Shown here piece by piece: positions 17,593-24,926 of a stretch of DNA of 30,463 nt. Under the pieces are notes generated by a model. It was not told the DNA's origin. It ran no database searches and was given only the letters and a program-made list of their open reading frames with translations. Positions within the stretch are counted from its first letter, which is position 1. Every line of letters begins with the position of its first letter. Source of the stretch: CAAGNP01 sp045644725 (GTDB lineage: Bacteria > Bacteroidota > Bacteroidia > Bacteroidales > UBA932); contig JAZRHK010000199.1 in the NCBI GenBank assembly GCA_045644725.1, positions 1 to 30,463 of the forward strand, written 5' to 3'. Made by a program: the position numbers and the translations under genes.

Positions 17593-17636
17593 TAATGATA
17601 AAAAAAGAGGCCTCGCGGCCTCTTTTTTTATCATTA
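17593..17636. terminator. Bidirectional terminator between guaA and the DUF4493 gene
   Basis: Perfect stem GAGGCC/GGCCTC with loop TCGC, flanked by A7 and T7. The inverted repeat extends through TGAT/ATCA to TAATGAT/ATCATTA. The right arm contains the TAA stop codon of the convergent DUF4493 gene (17634-17636). The same hairpin recurs at 22808-22836. Confidence 0.92.
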
Positions 17637-18410
17637 ATAAGGGTCAACCCCCTGAACTTCATCTTTTTCTGTTAAAGAGTCATCCACAAGCACCTCTACA
17701 TCTGCCTGACCGTTAGTAGAATTTGATTTGATTATAAGCTTGTGCCATGTTTTGGCTTCAGGAGTCACCTCCATAGTGAAATTACCCTTTGCACCATCAT
17801 TTCTGGTAACCTCTATAACCACCATCAGTTTAGGGGTTGCATCTATATTGAAATATGCCCACAAATCTTCATCATCAAGAGTGGCTGTATGAGGAAATAT
17901 CATCATTCGGGTTGGATCCGAATCCTCATAAACTTTAATGATGGATTGCTCTTCTCTGAATACAGATTTAAATGTATCATCCAGGGTTAGACTTACCCTG
18001 CAGTTCTGCATTTCACAAGTAAATGACACAGGGGTCACAATTCCGGCCTGAATACTGAAAGTAGTAGAACCATAAAAATGCTGCACACCCCTACCCTCTC
18101 TTTGGGTAAGGCATTCGGCAGCTGTCATATTATATGCTGAAATAGAATAATTTTCAGGCGCCAATGAGAACTGATTCTTGAGAAACGCATATGTCCCCTC
18201 TTTCACCACTGTTTCACTTTGCTTGACAACTACTTTATAAGAATCATCTACAGCCACCACTGCCCTAGTCACTATCTCAACTTCAGGATTATTGACTGTC
18301 AGCTGTACATAACCCTCTGCTTCTGGTACAATTTTTTTAGTACATGAGGTAAATGTCAGAACACTTACCATAAGCGCCATAATTGTTGACGCTAAAAACA
18401 CTTTTTTCAT
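17634..18410 (-). CDS. DUF4493 lipoprotein
   Basis: A 258-residue lipoprotein: hydrophobic signal with lipobox LTFTSC, lipidated C23. The mature part resembles the DUF4493 family of Bacteroidales surface proteins and the N-terminal half of the upstream gene. Shared landmarks are GRGxxxxxGSTTF, then a Cys-containing strand and Y-x-D/E-x-F, then AYFNID-x-x-P. The two look like tandem duplicates, with this copy lacking the C-terminal carbohydrate-type domain. Function is unknown, and surface display is inferred from the lipoprotein signal and operon. It lies seven bases downstream of its partner and is the last gene of the operon, with its stop in the terminator. Confidence 0.75.
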   Translation of the reverse strand: MKKVFLASTIMALMVSVLTFTSCTKKIVPEAEGYVQLTVNNPEVEIVTRAVVAVDDSYKVVVKQSETVVKEGTYAFLKNQFSLAPENYSISAYNMTAAECLTQREGRGVQHFYGSTTFSIQAGIVTPVSFTCEMQNCRVSLTLDDTFKSVFREEQSIIKVYEDSDPTRMMIFPHTATLDDEDLWAYFNIDATPKLMVVIEVTRNDGAKGNFTMEVTPEAKTWHKLIIKSNSTNGQADVEVLVDDSLTEKDEVQGVDPY

Positions 18411-18417
18411 ATTTATA

Positions 18418-20202
18418 CTATTTATATTCTTCGTAATTAAGGATAATATTATCTATTGTCAATACTGAACCGACTACAATGTCGTCGGGGTTAGGGGATG
18501 CATCATATCCACCATCCAATCTCCTTGTTTTGGACTTTTCTGTAGCATGGCCTGAAACAATATCTACCGATATATACGCTACGCTTTTTGTGCTATAGGC
18601 ACCTTCTTCATAATCCAATGTAAGGGTCACTGTTTCGTATGATGATTTTGCCTCAGAGGATGAGAATTCTGCAGATGCCACTTGAGCATTTGAAGCATTA
18701 AAGAGTGTTACTTTTATCTTGAAGTTGTCACCTTCATACACATCATACTTATAGTCGAACGACACACTACTGGGTCGAGATACACATCCCGATTTATCCA
18801 GATATAGTCTACCATTTATTACTTTATCTACTCGGTCATATACTTTATTATTACCTATTAATCCTACCTGTCCACCTCCCGGGGTTTCACTATCAAATGC
18901 TCTTGTAGACAACTCGACAGCTTTTGCCCCATCAGAAGCATTACCCACCGACTTGACCACTGCATCGTGAGTCCAAAATGTTTTGTTTCCACCGGCTCCG
19001 GATGGAAGACTTGTATTATTATTGGTATTCCACCCACTAAAGCTATACGTAAGAATATCTGTTCCAGACATCCATGCGTCATATACTTTTGATGATGACG
19101 ATGTCTCAAAGCTATTATTAGGAAGCTGGGCAGCCTGTTCGGTAGTAAACCAATAAATCTCAGATGTTATGATATTGGGGCAGTTTGCCCTGAATCCATA
19201 TCTGGTTCCAGGCTCCAACCCATTGAACACAGTCACACCATCAACCACTGTAGCCTGAGTCCAGTTCACACCATTCTCACTTATTTCATATACCAGGCTA
19301 TTGTATACCTCTTCACTGTTCTGTACATTACTTACATCTGATGGTCTGAGAAGTGTAGGGATAAAATATCTGGCGTATATATTGTCTACTGACTGCTCTG
19401 GAAGAGTCAATGTCAGAATCTCCAAAGGATCCATTACCAGATCTTGCTCTTTGATCACCGGATCAGTATCTACCTTTATATCCAAATCTGCTTGTCCACC
19501 TACGAAATTTGAAGCAAGTGTAATTTTACTCCATTGCCCGGCTGCAATATCGATAGACTTGGTATAAGTTTTATCCTCTCCACCTTGTAACTTAGCACTC
19601 ACGTTAATTTGCACTATTGGATCTGAGTCTATATTAAAATAGGCATAGGTATCCGATGATGTATGCATGGCATTTATATCGTAACTAAAACTTCGATTTG
19701 CGTCAGAGTTCTCATTGACAGTTACTGTAGCCTCTTTGAACATAGTGGTAAATGTCTCATCATAACCGACACTTACCCTGGCATTTACTACTTTACATGT
19801 ACATTTCACGTGTGTTATATCACCTGGATTTACTGTAAATGTAGTAGAACCCAACACTCTTAAAGAGCCTCGTCCTCCATTTGCAGAGAGGGCACTCTCC
19901 TCATTTTGATTTTGAGCATAAAGTGAATAATCTGCCAAGGATGCCAACTGGAATGGTTCCCTAAATTCTGAATAATTGCCACTCTTGACAGTGATCCCCT
20001 CAGGATCCATTATTTCTACCTGAAAAGTAGCCAACTCCTTTTCAGTAAGATCTGATGCCCTGGTATTGGCTACCACTTCGTAGTCACCAGACAGAGACAA
20101 TTGAACATTTCCCTCCAGATCTGCCTCTATCCTCGATGTACAACCTGCCACCAGGCCAAAGGCAAAGAGAGAAAACAAGATTAATTTTAATTTCATTTCC
20201 AA
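18418..20202 (-). CDS. DUF4493 lipoprotein with C-terminal PCMD-like domain
   Basis: A 594-residue lipoprotein (lipobox GLVAGC, C21; start may be Met1 or Met3). A DUF4493-like region covers about 22-250. A linker or fibronectin-like piece lies at about 280-355 (VYEISENGVNWTQATVV). A C-terminal beta-sandwich from about 365 begins PNNSFE, contains FSGWNTNNN and KTFWTHDA, and ends LTIDNIILNYEEY, resembling the putative carbohydrate metabolism domain (PCMD) often found behind DUF4493. It probably sits on the cell surface and may bind a glycan, which is inferred from the domain family only. A strong hairpin precedes the gene, so its expression relative to the upstream gene may be attenuated. Confidence 0.72.
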   Translation of the reverse strand: MEMKLKLILFSLFAFGLVAGCTSRIEADLEGNVQLSLSGDYEVVANTRASDLTEKELATFQVEIMDPEGITVKSGNYSEFREPFQLASLADYSLYAQNQNEESALSANGGRGSLRVLGSTTFTVNPGDITHVKCTCKVVNARVSVGYDETFTTMFKEATVTVNENSDANRSFSYDINAMHTSSDTYAYFNIDSDPIVQINVSAKLQGGEDKTYTKSIDIAAGQWSKITLASNFVGGQADLDIKVDTDPVIKEQDLVMDPLEILTLTLPEQSVDNIYARYFIPTLLRPSDVSNVQNSEEVYNSLVYEISENGVNWTQATVVDGVTVFNGLEPGTRYGFRANCPNIITSEIYWFTTEQAAQLPNNSFETSSSSKVYDAWMSGTDILTYSFSGWNTNNNTSLPSGAGGNKTFWTHDAVVKSVGNASDGAKAVELSTRAFDSETPGGGQVGLIGNNKVYDRVDKVINGRLYLDKSGCVSRPSSVSFDYKYDVYEGDNFKIKVTLFNASNAQVASAEFSSSEAKSSYETVTLTLDYEEGAYSTKSVAYISVDIVSGHATEKSKTRRLDGGYDASPNPDDIVVGSVLTIDNIILNYEEYK

Positions 20203-20206
20203 TAAA

Positions 20207-20249
20207 TTTAAAAAAATAGTAGCTATAGGACCGGTCAGGGTCCTATAGC
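20207..20249 (-). terminator. Hairpin with T tract inside the lipoprotein operon (possible attenuator)
   Basis: Arms GCTATAGGACC (20222-20232) and GGTCCTATAGC (20239-20249) form a perfect 11-pair stem with a six-base loop. On the transcribed minus strand it is followed after five bases by seven T. It sits between the fimbrillin-like gene and the DUF4493-PCMD gene, six or so bases before the latter's start, so it may stop part of the transcripts. Confidence 0.65.
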
Positions 20250-20326
20250 CAAATTACACATTAGTCAACTTGTTTAGTTAATTGAAACATCATCAATAAC
20301 TAATCTGTATTATTGACTTGAAATAG

Positions 20327-22417
20327 TTAGTTATTTCCTGAATATCCTTGTATATTTACTCCAACTGCAATATGAACATCGCTTTGACCATTATAGTCTT
20401 CGTATACAACACCTGTTTCATATGTGCCACCATTGAAATAAAGTTCACCTAGATAAGAACCGGATTCCTGATTCCAAATGTAAGTTGTAGCCCCGTTGTT
20501 AGATTTGAACAAACCTCCATTGATGATCAGTGTAGCAGAACCACCCTGCTGAGGGTAGTTGCGGAACAAATTAATGGCCTCTCCGCTGACAGAGTAAGTT
20601 CCACCATCAATGGTCAACTTAGTTGCACAAGATTTACTATTTGTTCTGTTATCAACGATAGTAGCTATAATCCATGTGTGACTATTTCCAGTATTTTCCA
20701 TATTGTACGTACCGCTTTTCAAGGTCAAATTACCATGATTCAGGAAAAGAGCCAAAGATCTGTTATCAGCGGTAACATCTGTTACAGCTGACACATTGCC
20801 ATCTCCAGTTACAGTCATAGATGCGCCATTTGGAATTGTAAACATTGCGTAGTGATCTGCTCCTGTATATGAACCGGTCAAATTGTGACCATTCAAATCA
20901 AGGGTGATATTCTTGTCTGCTGGAATTACCAATGCATCAGTCAATGCTATGTCTCCCATAAGTTTAATAGTCTGGCCGGCCTCAACAAGTTCTATCGCAG
21001 TTACAAGAGCTCTCTCATTTTTAATACCTTCTGAAACTACATAATAATCACCTTCTTGAACTGACGAATACCCTGGAGCCACAAAATTTGCTATAGGTGA
21101 TTCTGACTCACTTGATGAAGGATCATATTTATAGAACTTACCTCCCTTAACTGTAATACTCGACTGATCTCCTGCATAACTACCTTTTTTATCCCTCAAG
21201 TTCAAAGTATATACATGGCCAAAATCACCATCAGCATTGCTCGAACCATCAACTTTAAATGTTCCGGCATTAATTACTACTTGGGCATTCTTACGGGCAT
21301 CTACTGCTGACACTGGTGAAAAATAATAACCACCATCAATAGTTACTTTAGAATTTCCTGCAGCATAAACACTATACCCATCTTCTGCAATAACTTTTCC
21401 TTCTCCTTTTATAGTAAGATCCCCATCACCAAATACTTCAAAAACATCTTTATATGTAGCTGAACTGCTTGACGGATGAAGTAACGTATGACCATTAAGA
21501 TCAAGAACTACTGTAGATCTGACTTCAATATAATTTGATAATGTGATATCATTAGAAAGTGTAACATTACCCCCTTTTTCAATCGCTGACAATAGTGCAT
21601 CTTCAGTTGAAGGTGTTTCAGCATCTACATCTGAAATTGTAAGATTTGCTGTATAAATTTTAGCTCTTTCTACTGTTTTGTCAGTATAAGTAATAAGTTC
21701 TTTTGTGTCTGTTCCATTACTGATAAGCACTTCAATATAAGTATATGTACCTACTGGTAGAGGAATATAAAGGACCTTATCGTTATCTTCTGTAGTAGCT
21801 GCAGTAAAGTTAATTGTAATTTCTTTATCAACGGCCTCAGAAGAAGAAGACACCAAAACTGGATCTGATTTGCTTACATCAGCAGTAAATATGCCTGAGA
21901 TAGGATTAGAAGCTTTGATAGTTAAAGAATTGTATCCAACAGGAATATCTGAGAATCTAATTCTCATTACACCTGCAAGATGCTTGAATGAAATACTCTG
22001 AACCGATGATACATTTGCATACATTGGCAGATTACATTTACCTATAGAGGTTTGATCCAAAACTGCTGGCAAATTCATAGTCAAAATGTCATCCAGCAAC
22101 GATGGTCTGTAATCATTTTCCCATGGGTATGCAGCAGATCTCACCTCAGCTGGTAATACACCGGAGAATGTACCATTGGTACTACCTTGACCTGATGTAA
22201 GCACAAATTTGGTTGAACTACCATTACCAAACATCATAAATGCGTCCTGCTCTGTCCATATTAGTGCATTATCATCAGAAATTGACAATTTTGTTTGTTC
22301 GACATCTTGCTCAAATGAAGCAGAAATAACTGTATTACAAGGATCATAGGTCTCTCTTTGTGTACAGCTAACTAATGCTAGCACAGCAAGTGAAATTGTA
22401 ATAAAAAACCTTTTCAT
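20327..22417 (-). CDS. Fimbrillin-like (Mfa-like) lipoprotein with two beta-helix modules
   Basis: A 696-residue surface lipoprotein. The lipobox is LALVSC with lipidated C18. Residues about 25-260 resemble the Mfa-like/fimbrillin-like domain (KLSISDDNALIWTEQDAFMM, SGQGSTNGTFSG, FKHLAGVMRIRF). Two modules follow, each opening with an AI-(x)n-L-x-x-DI-x-L...LDLNGH signature (about 277-311 and 475-511), then strand-turn repeats ending in GG-x-Y/F (IDGGYYF, IDGGTYS, INGGLFK, FNGGTYE), as in right-handed beta-helix proteins. The frame is open 12 codons further upstream, but MKRFFITISL at 22417 is the proper signal start, and the longer start would overlap the 40-residue ORF. It is the main product of the operon. 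Whether it forms a fimbria, caps one, or binds glycans is unknown. Confidence 0.75.
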   Translation of the reverse strand: MKRFFITISLAVLALVSCTQRETYDPCNTVISASFEQDVEQTKLSISDDNALIWTEQDAFMMFGNGSSTKFVLTSGQGSTNGTFSGVLPAEVRSAAYPWENDYRPSLLDDILTMNLPAVLDQTSIGKCNLPMYANVSSVQSISFKHLAGVMRIRFSDIPVGYNSLTIKASNPISGIFTADVSKSDPVLVSSSSEAVDKEITINFTAATTEDNDKVLYIPLPVGTYTYIEVLISNGTDTKELITYTDKTVERAKIYTANLTISDVDAETPSTEDALLSAIEKGGNVTLSNDITLSNYIEVRSTVVLDLNGHTLLHPSSSSATYKDVFEVFGDGDLTIKGEGKVIAEDGYSVYAAGNSKVTIDGGYYFSPVSAVDARKNAQVVINAGTFKVDGSSNADGDFGHVYTLNLRDKKGSYAGDQSSITVKGGKFYKYDPSSSESESPIANFVAPGYSSVQEGDYYVVSEGIKNERALVTAIELVEAGQTIKLMGDIALTDALVIPADKNITLDLNGHNLTGSYTGADHYAMFTIPNGASMTVTGDGNVSAVTDVTADNRSLALFLNHGNLTLKSGTYNMENTGNSHTWIIATIVDNRTNSKSCATKLTIDGGTYSVSGEAINLFRNYPQQGGSATLIINGGLFKSNNGATTYIWNQESGSYLGELYFNGGTYETGVVYEDYNGQSDVHIAVGVNIQGYSGNN

Positions 22418-22446
22418 AATATAAATTTTAGTTTTAGTTTTAGACC

Positions 22447-22569
22447 TTACCAATTACCTCCATCCCCGAGGTTCTCTGATCCAGTTCCAGTAGGACTTGA
22501 TGCAAAACTGCATTCAATCATCACCTCACAAAACTCTACTGTGGGTGGAAAATAAGTTTGCTTTTCCAT
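22447..22569 (-). CDS. Small ORF (40 residues), first gene of the surface-lipoprotein operon
   Basis: ATG at 22569 opens a frame of 40 codons ending in TAA. It starts MEKQTYFPPTVEFCEVMIEC and ends SENLGDGGNW. It has no signal peptide or membrane helix, two Cys, a hydrophobic VEFCEVMIE core and a Gly/Asn-rich acidic tail. It lies about 30 bases downstream of a consensus -7 box and 29 bases upstream of the lipoprotein start, as expected for a real first cistron. The pattern of a short peptide with a K-x-Y-x-x-P-x-V/T-E start and a GDGGNW-like end ahead of fimbrillin operons seems familiar from Bacteroidales, though I cannot verify this by search. Function unknown. It could be a peptide precursor, a regulator or a leader. 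Confidence 0.6.
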   Translation of the reverse strand: MEKQTYFPPTVEFCEVMIECSFASSPTGTGSENLGDGGNW

Positions 22570-22601
22570 ATATTATATGTTTTAGTGTTATTAATTGGGG
22601 A

Positions 22602-22636
22602 CAAAGATAGTAAAAATCATCATATATGATGTTTGC
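22602..22636 (-). promoter_or_regulatory. Operon promoter with palindromic operator
   Basis: On the minus strand TATCTTTG (22602-22609) is a perfect -7 box for the small-ORF operon. Nine bases further upstream lies the 14-base palindrome CATCATATATGATG (22618-22631), overlapping where -20 to -35 contacts would be made, with no TTTG at -33. The 17 bases from 22620 to 22636 (TCATATATGATGTTTGC) recur exactly at 27310-27326 beside an intact XRE regulator gene. Control by that type of regulator is inferred. Confidence 0.6.
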
Positions 22637-22663
22637 GTTTTTGATGTACTACCAAAATCAAGA

Positions 22664-22809
22664 ACTTAAGAATGGAAAAAGAATTTTCAAGCCACGAAAA
22701 CTTTGAGTTGGATTACAACCTAAGAGCAGATCAAAATCTCCCCCATAACACTCTTACGAAGAGTTGATGCACATAAGTCATCCTTGAAGATTTTTTCAAA
22801 GAATTATAA
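22664..22809 (+). pseudogene. Decayed XRE-type regulator gene
   Basis: This stretch aligns base by base with the 3' two thirds of the intact regulator gene at 27390-27605. ACTTAAGAATGGAAAAAG matches the KHLRIKAG region. TCAAGCCACGAAAACTTTG matches ACAAGCCATGAGAACTTTG (SHENF). A gap of about 27 bases follows, then GATCAAAATCTCCCCCATAA matches GATCAAATATCACCATTAAG. The end CTTGAAGATTTTTTCAAAGA (LEDFFK) matches LEEFFK, and both end in TAA. The first 20 or so codons and a middle piece are deleted, and in-frame stops TGA and TAA interrupt it, so no regulator is made. It diverges from the surface-lipoprotein operon. Confidence 0.75.
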
Positions 22810-22836
22810 AAAAAGAGGCCTCGCGGCCTCTTTTTT
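22808..22836. terminator. Bidirectional terminator between decayed regulator and chrA pair
   Basis: A7-GAGGCC-TCGC-GGCCTC-T6. The stem and loop are identical to those of the terminator at 17593-17636. It overlaps the stop codon of the leftward chrA gene (22835-22837) and also ends the rightward decayed regulator. Confidence 0.9.
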
Positions 22837-23383
22837 AGTATACCAGCAGTCCAACTACTGCCCCAAGCCCTAATAAGGAGAATGGTCCGAGTTTCTTAAA
22901 GTACATGGCCAGGAATGCCAGCCCACATATAACAAAACTCTTCCAGTCTATAAAGTTCTCCGGAGTGGCCAGGCTGAGGGCCGCAGTACCGATAAGACCA
23001 AGCACAGCCGGCTTCAGGGCCGTCAGGACACCCTGGAATATAGGATGGTATCTCCATTTGTCGTAGACTTTACACAGAAGGAGGACTATGATAAAGGAGG
23101 GAAGTACCACTGCAAATGTAGCTGTACAAGAGCCAAGAACACCCATCCATTCCGGTGCTCCAGACTCCACCAGTACCTCGTAGCCGATATATGTAGCCGA
23201 ATTTATCCCTATAGGGCCGGGAGTCATCTGTGAAATAGCCACAATATCTGTGAATGTGGTATCATTTATCCATCCATGAACAGTTACCACCTCATTCTGA
23301 ATAAGGGAAAGCATGGCATATCCACCTCCTATGGTAAACATACCTATAATGAAGAAAGTATAGAACAACTCAACGAATATCAT
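22835..23383 (-). CDS. Chromate transporter family protein, second half of a split pair
   Basis: A 182-residue membrane protein of the short-chain CHR family, with about six hydrophobic segments. It carries the family motif FTIGGGYAML near the N-terminus and the conserved SQMTPGPIGINSATYIGY loop. Its start overlaps the end of the preceding chrA gene by 14 bases, so the two are translationally coupled and probably form a heteromer, as in known bicistronic CHR pairs. The family exports chromate in some bacteria. The natural substrate here is unproven, and no chromate reductase or regulator lies nearby. Confidence 0.85.
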   Translation of the reverse strand: MIFVELFYTFFIIGMFTIGGGYAMLSLIQNEVVTVHGWINDTTFTDIVAISQMTPGPIGINSATYIGYEVLVESGAPEWMGVLGSCTATFAVVLPSFIIVLLLCKVYDKWRYHPIFQGVLTALKPAVLGLIGTAALSLATPENFIDWKSFVICGLAFLAMYFKKLGPFSLLGLGAVVGLLVY

Positions 23384-23921
23384 GATGCTTTCTATTATTG
23401 TACCAGCTTATAAAAATGGCCATAGAGATGACACATATCAGTATGTATATAGGTGATACATTCATAAAACAAACCAGGGTCATCGAGGAGACTACTATCA
23501 CCCATGACCACCAGCGCATCTTAGTCGCCTTCATCATATCTATCATAGGCATACCAATGAGGGCAACTACTACCGGACGTATCCCCTTGAATGCCTTTAT
23601 AACATAAGGATTATCCTTGAAATTGGTAAAAAACATTGCCACCATCAGGATTATCAGAAATGGAGGGAGACAGCTTGCAATGGTAGCTACCACACTCCCT
23701 TTTGTCCCACGGAGTCTGTGGCCGGTAAGAATGGAGATATTGACTGCAAAAAGGCCCGGAGCGGTTTGCGCCAGGGTAATTATATCCACAAAGTCCTCAT
23801 CATTGAGCCATTTGCGTTCCACCAGCTCACTCTTTATGGCTGCAATCATCGGAATACCTCCACCTATTGTAAAGGCACCGATCTTTGCAAACACCCAAAA
23901 TATCTGCCAAAGGCTGATCAT
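23370..23921 (-). CDS. Chromate transporter family protein, first half of a split pair
   Basis: A 183-residue membrane protein homologous to the downstream partner: FTIGGGIPMIAAIKSELVE at the N-terminus, then AQTAPGLFAVNISILTGHRL, then hydrophobic segments (PPFLIILMVAMFF, PVVVALIGMPM). The two halves correspond to the two repeats of long-chain ChrA proteins. The start is 16 bases downstream of the dehydrogenase stop, so transcription is probably shared with that gene. Confidence 0.85.
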   Translation of the reverse strand: MISLWQIFWVFAKIGAFTIGGGIPMIAAIKSELVERKWLNDEDFVDIITLAQTAPGLFAVNISILTGHRLRGTKGSVVATIASCLPPFLIILMVAMFFTNFKDNPYVIKAFKGIRPVVVALIGMPMIDMMKATKMRWWSWVIVVSSMTLVCFMNVSPIYILICVISMAIFISWYNNRKHHDIR

Positions 23922-23937
23922 TCTCCTTTTATCGTCT

Positions 23938-24861
23938 TTAATAGATATTATTCGCCAATTTCTCTATGAGAAGTTTCCTTGCCTCACGGCTTGCCCATGC
24001 AATATGTGGGGTGAGGATAAGTTTTGACGGATCATTAAGCCCGGTCAGATAAGGGTGCTCAGGGGCAAAAGGCTCCTTTTCAAACACATCCACAGCAGCA
24101 CCGGCTATAAGACCATCATTGAGTGCATCCACAAGTTCCTTCTCATTTACAATACCACCGCGCCCCACATTCACCAGATAAGCCTCCTTCTTCATCAGCT
24201 TCATCTTGTCGTAGGTGATAAGATTGGCAGTCTTGGCATTTAGAGGTGCATGGATAGAGACTATGTCGCTTGTTGCCAAAAGCTCTTCGAGAGGTAGCGA
24301 TGGATAATCAGTGCAGTGAGAAGTTCCTGATGTAGAGTAATACACCACATTCATCCCGAATACAGTAGCAATCTGTGCCACTCTCCTGCCTATATTACCC
24401 ATTGCGATTATACCCAATCTTTTCCCTTTAAGCTCGAAAAATGGGTTTGATACATCAGTAAAGAGACCTTGACGGGCATACTCACCTGACTTGATGAAAT
24501 TATCGAAATACATCCCCTTCCCGACAAGATTCAAGATATGCATAAATGTCACTTGTGAGACACTCTCAGTCGAGTACCCTGCCACATTTCTCACAGGAAT
24601 ACCTTTGGATTCAGCATACTCCACATCAACATTATTGGTTCCTGTAGCAGCCACACAAATAAGCTTCAGTGAAGTCGCTTTATCTATATTCTCCTTACGG
24701 ATCTGAACTTTATTGGTAATTACCACGTCGAATCCTGCGATCCTCTCATCAGCCAACTCCTGAGGAGTTCTGGGATAAATCACTAGTTCACCTTTACTCT
24801 CTATCGGAGCCAAAGAGATATCGCTCCCAATGGTATCTGCATCTAAAAATACTATTCTCAT
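23938..24861 (-). CDS. D-2-hydroxyacid dehydrogenase (glycerate dehydrogenase / hydroxypyruvate reductase-like)
   Basis: A cytoplasmic NAD(P)H-dependent enzyme of the D-isomer 2-hydroxyacid dehydrogenase family. It shows the nucleotide-binding turn GIIAMGNIGRRVAQIA and the catalytic set Arg (VNVGRGGIVNE), Glu (VFEKEPF) and His (LTPHIAWAS). At 307 residues it matches glycerate dehydrogenase-like members, shorter than SerA with its ACT domain. Substrate choice among hydroxypyruvate, glyoxylate and similar acids cannot be fixed by eye. The frame is open 21 codons further upstream, but MRIVFLDADT at 24861 is the family N-terminus, and a -7 box lies 20 bases before it, inside the longer frame. Confidence 0.85.
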   Translation of the reverse strand: MRIVFLDADTIGSDISLAPIESKGELVIYPRTPQELADERIAGFDVVITNKVQIRKENIDKATSLKLICVAATGTNNVDVEYAESKGIPVRNVAGYSTESVSQVTFMHILNLVGKGMYFDNFIKSGEYARQGLFTDVSNPFFELKGKRLGIIAMGNIGRRVAQIATVFGMNVVYYSTSGTSHCTDYPSLPLEELLATSDIVSIHAPLNAKTANLITYDKMKLMKKEAYLVNVGRGGIVNEKELVDALNDGLIAGAAVDVFEKEPFAPEHPYLTGLNDPSKLILTPHIAWASREARKLLIEKLANNIY

Positions 24862-24880
24862 CGCTATATAATTTATCCTA

Positions 24881-24905
24881 CAAAGATAATATTTTCTTAA
24901 ATTTG
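24881..24905. promoter_or_regulatory. Divergent promoter pair (dehydrogenase left, M81 peptidase right)
   Basis: Minus strand TATCTTTG at 24881-24888 and plus strand TAAATTTG at 24898-24905 both fit TAnnTTTG. They lie 20 and 21 bases before their respective start codons, nine bases apart, so polymerase occupancy at one likely affects the other. Confidence 0.55.
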
Positions 24906-24926
24906 TCTGACCAATATTATCCAATT

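Noticed and set aside
22835..23921. Split chrA as a frameshifted single gene
   Set aside because: Each half has its own start and the overlap is 14 bases. Two-gene short-chain ChrA pairs are a known normal form.
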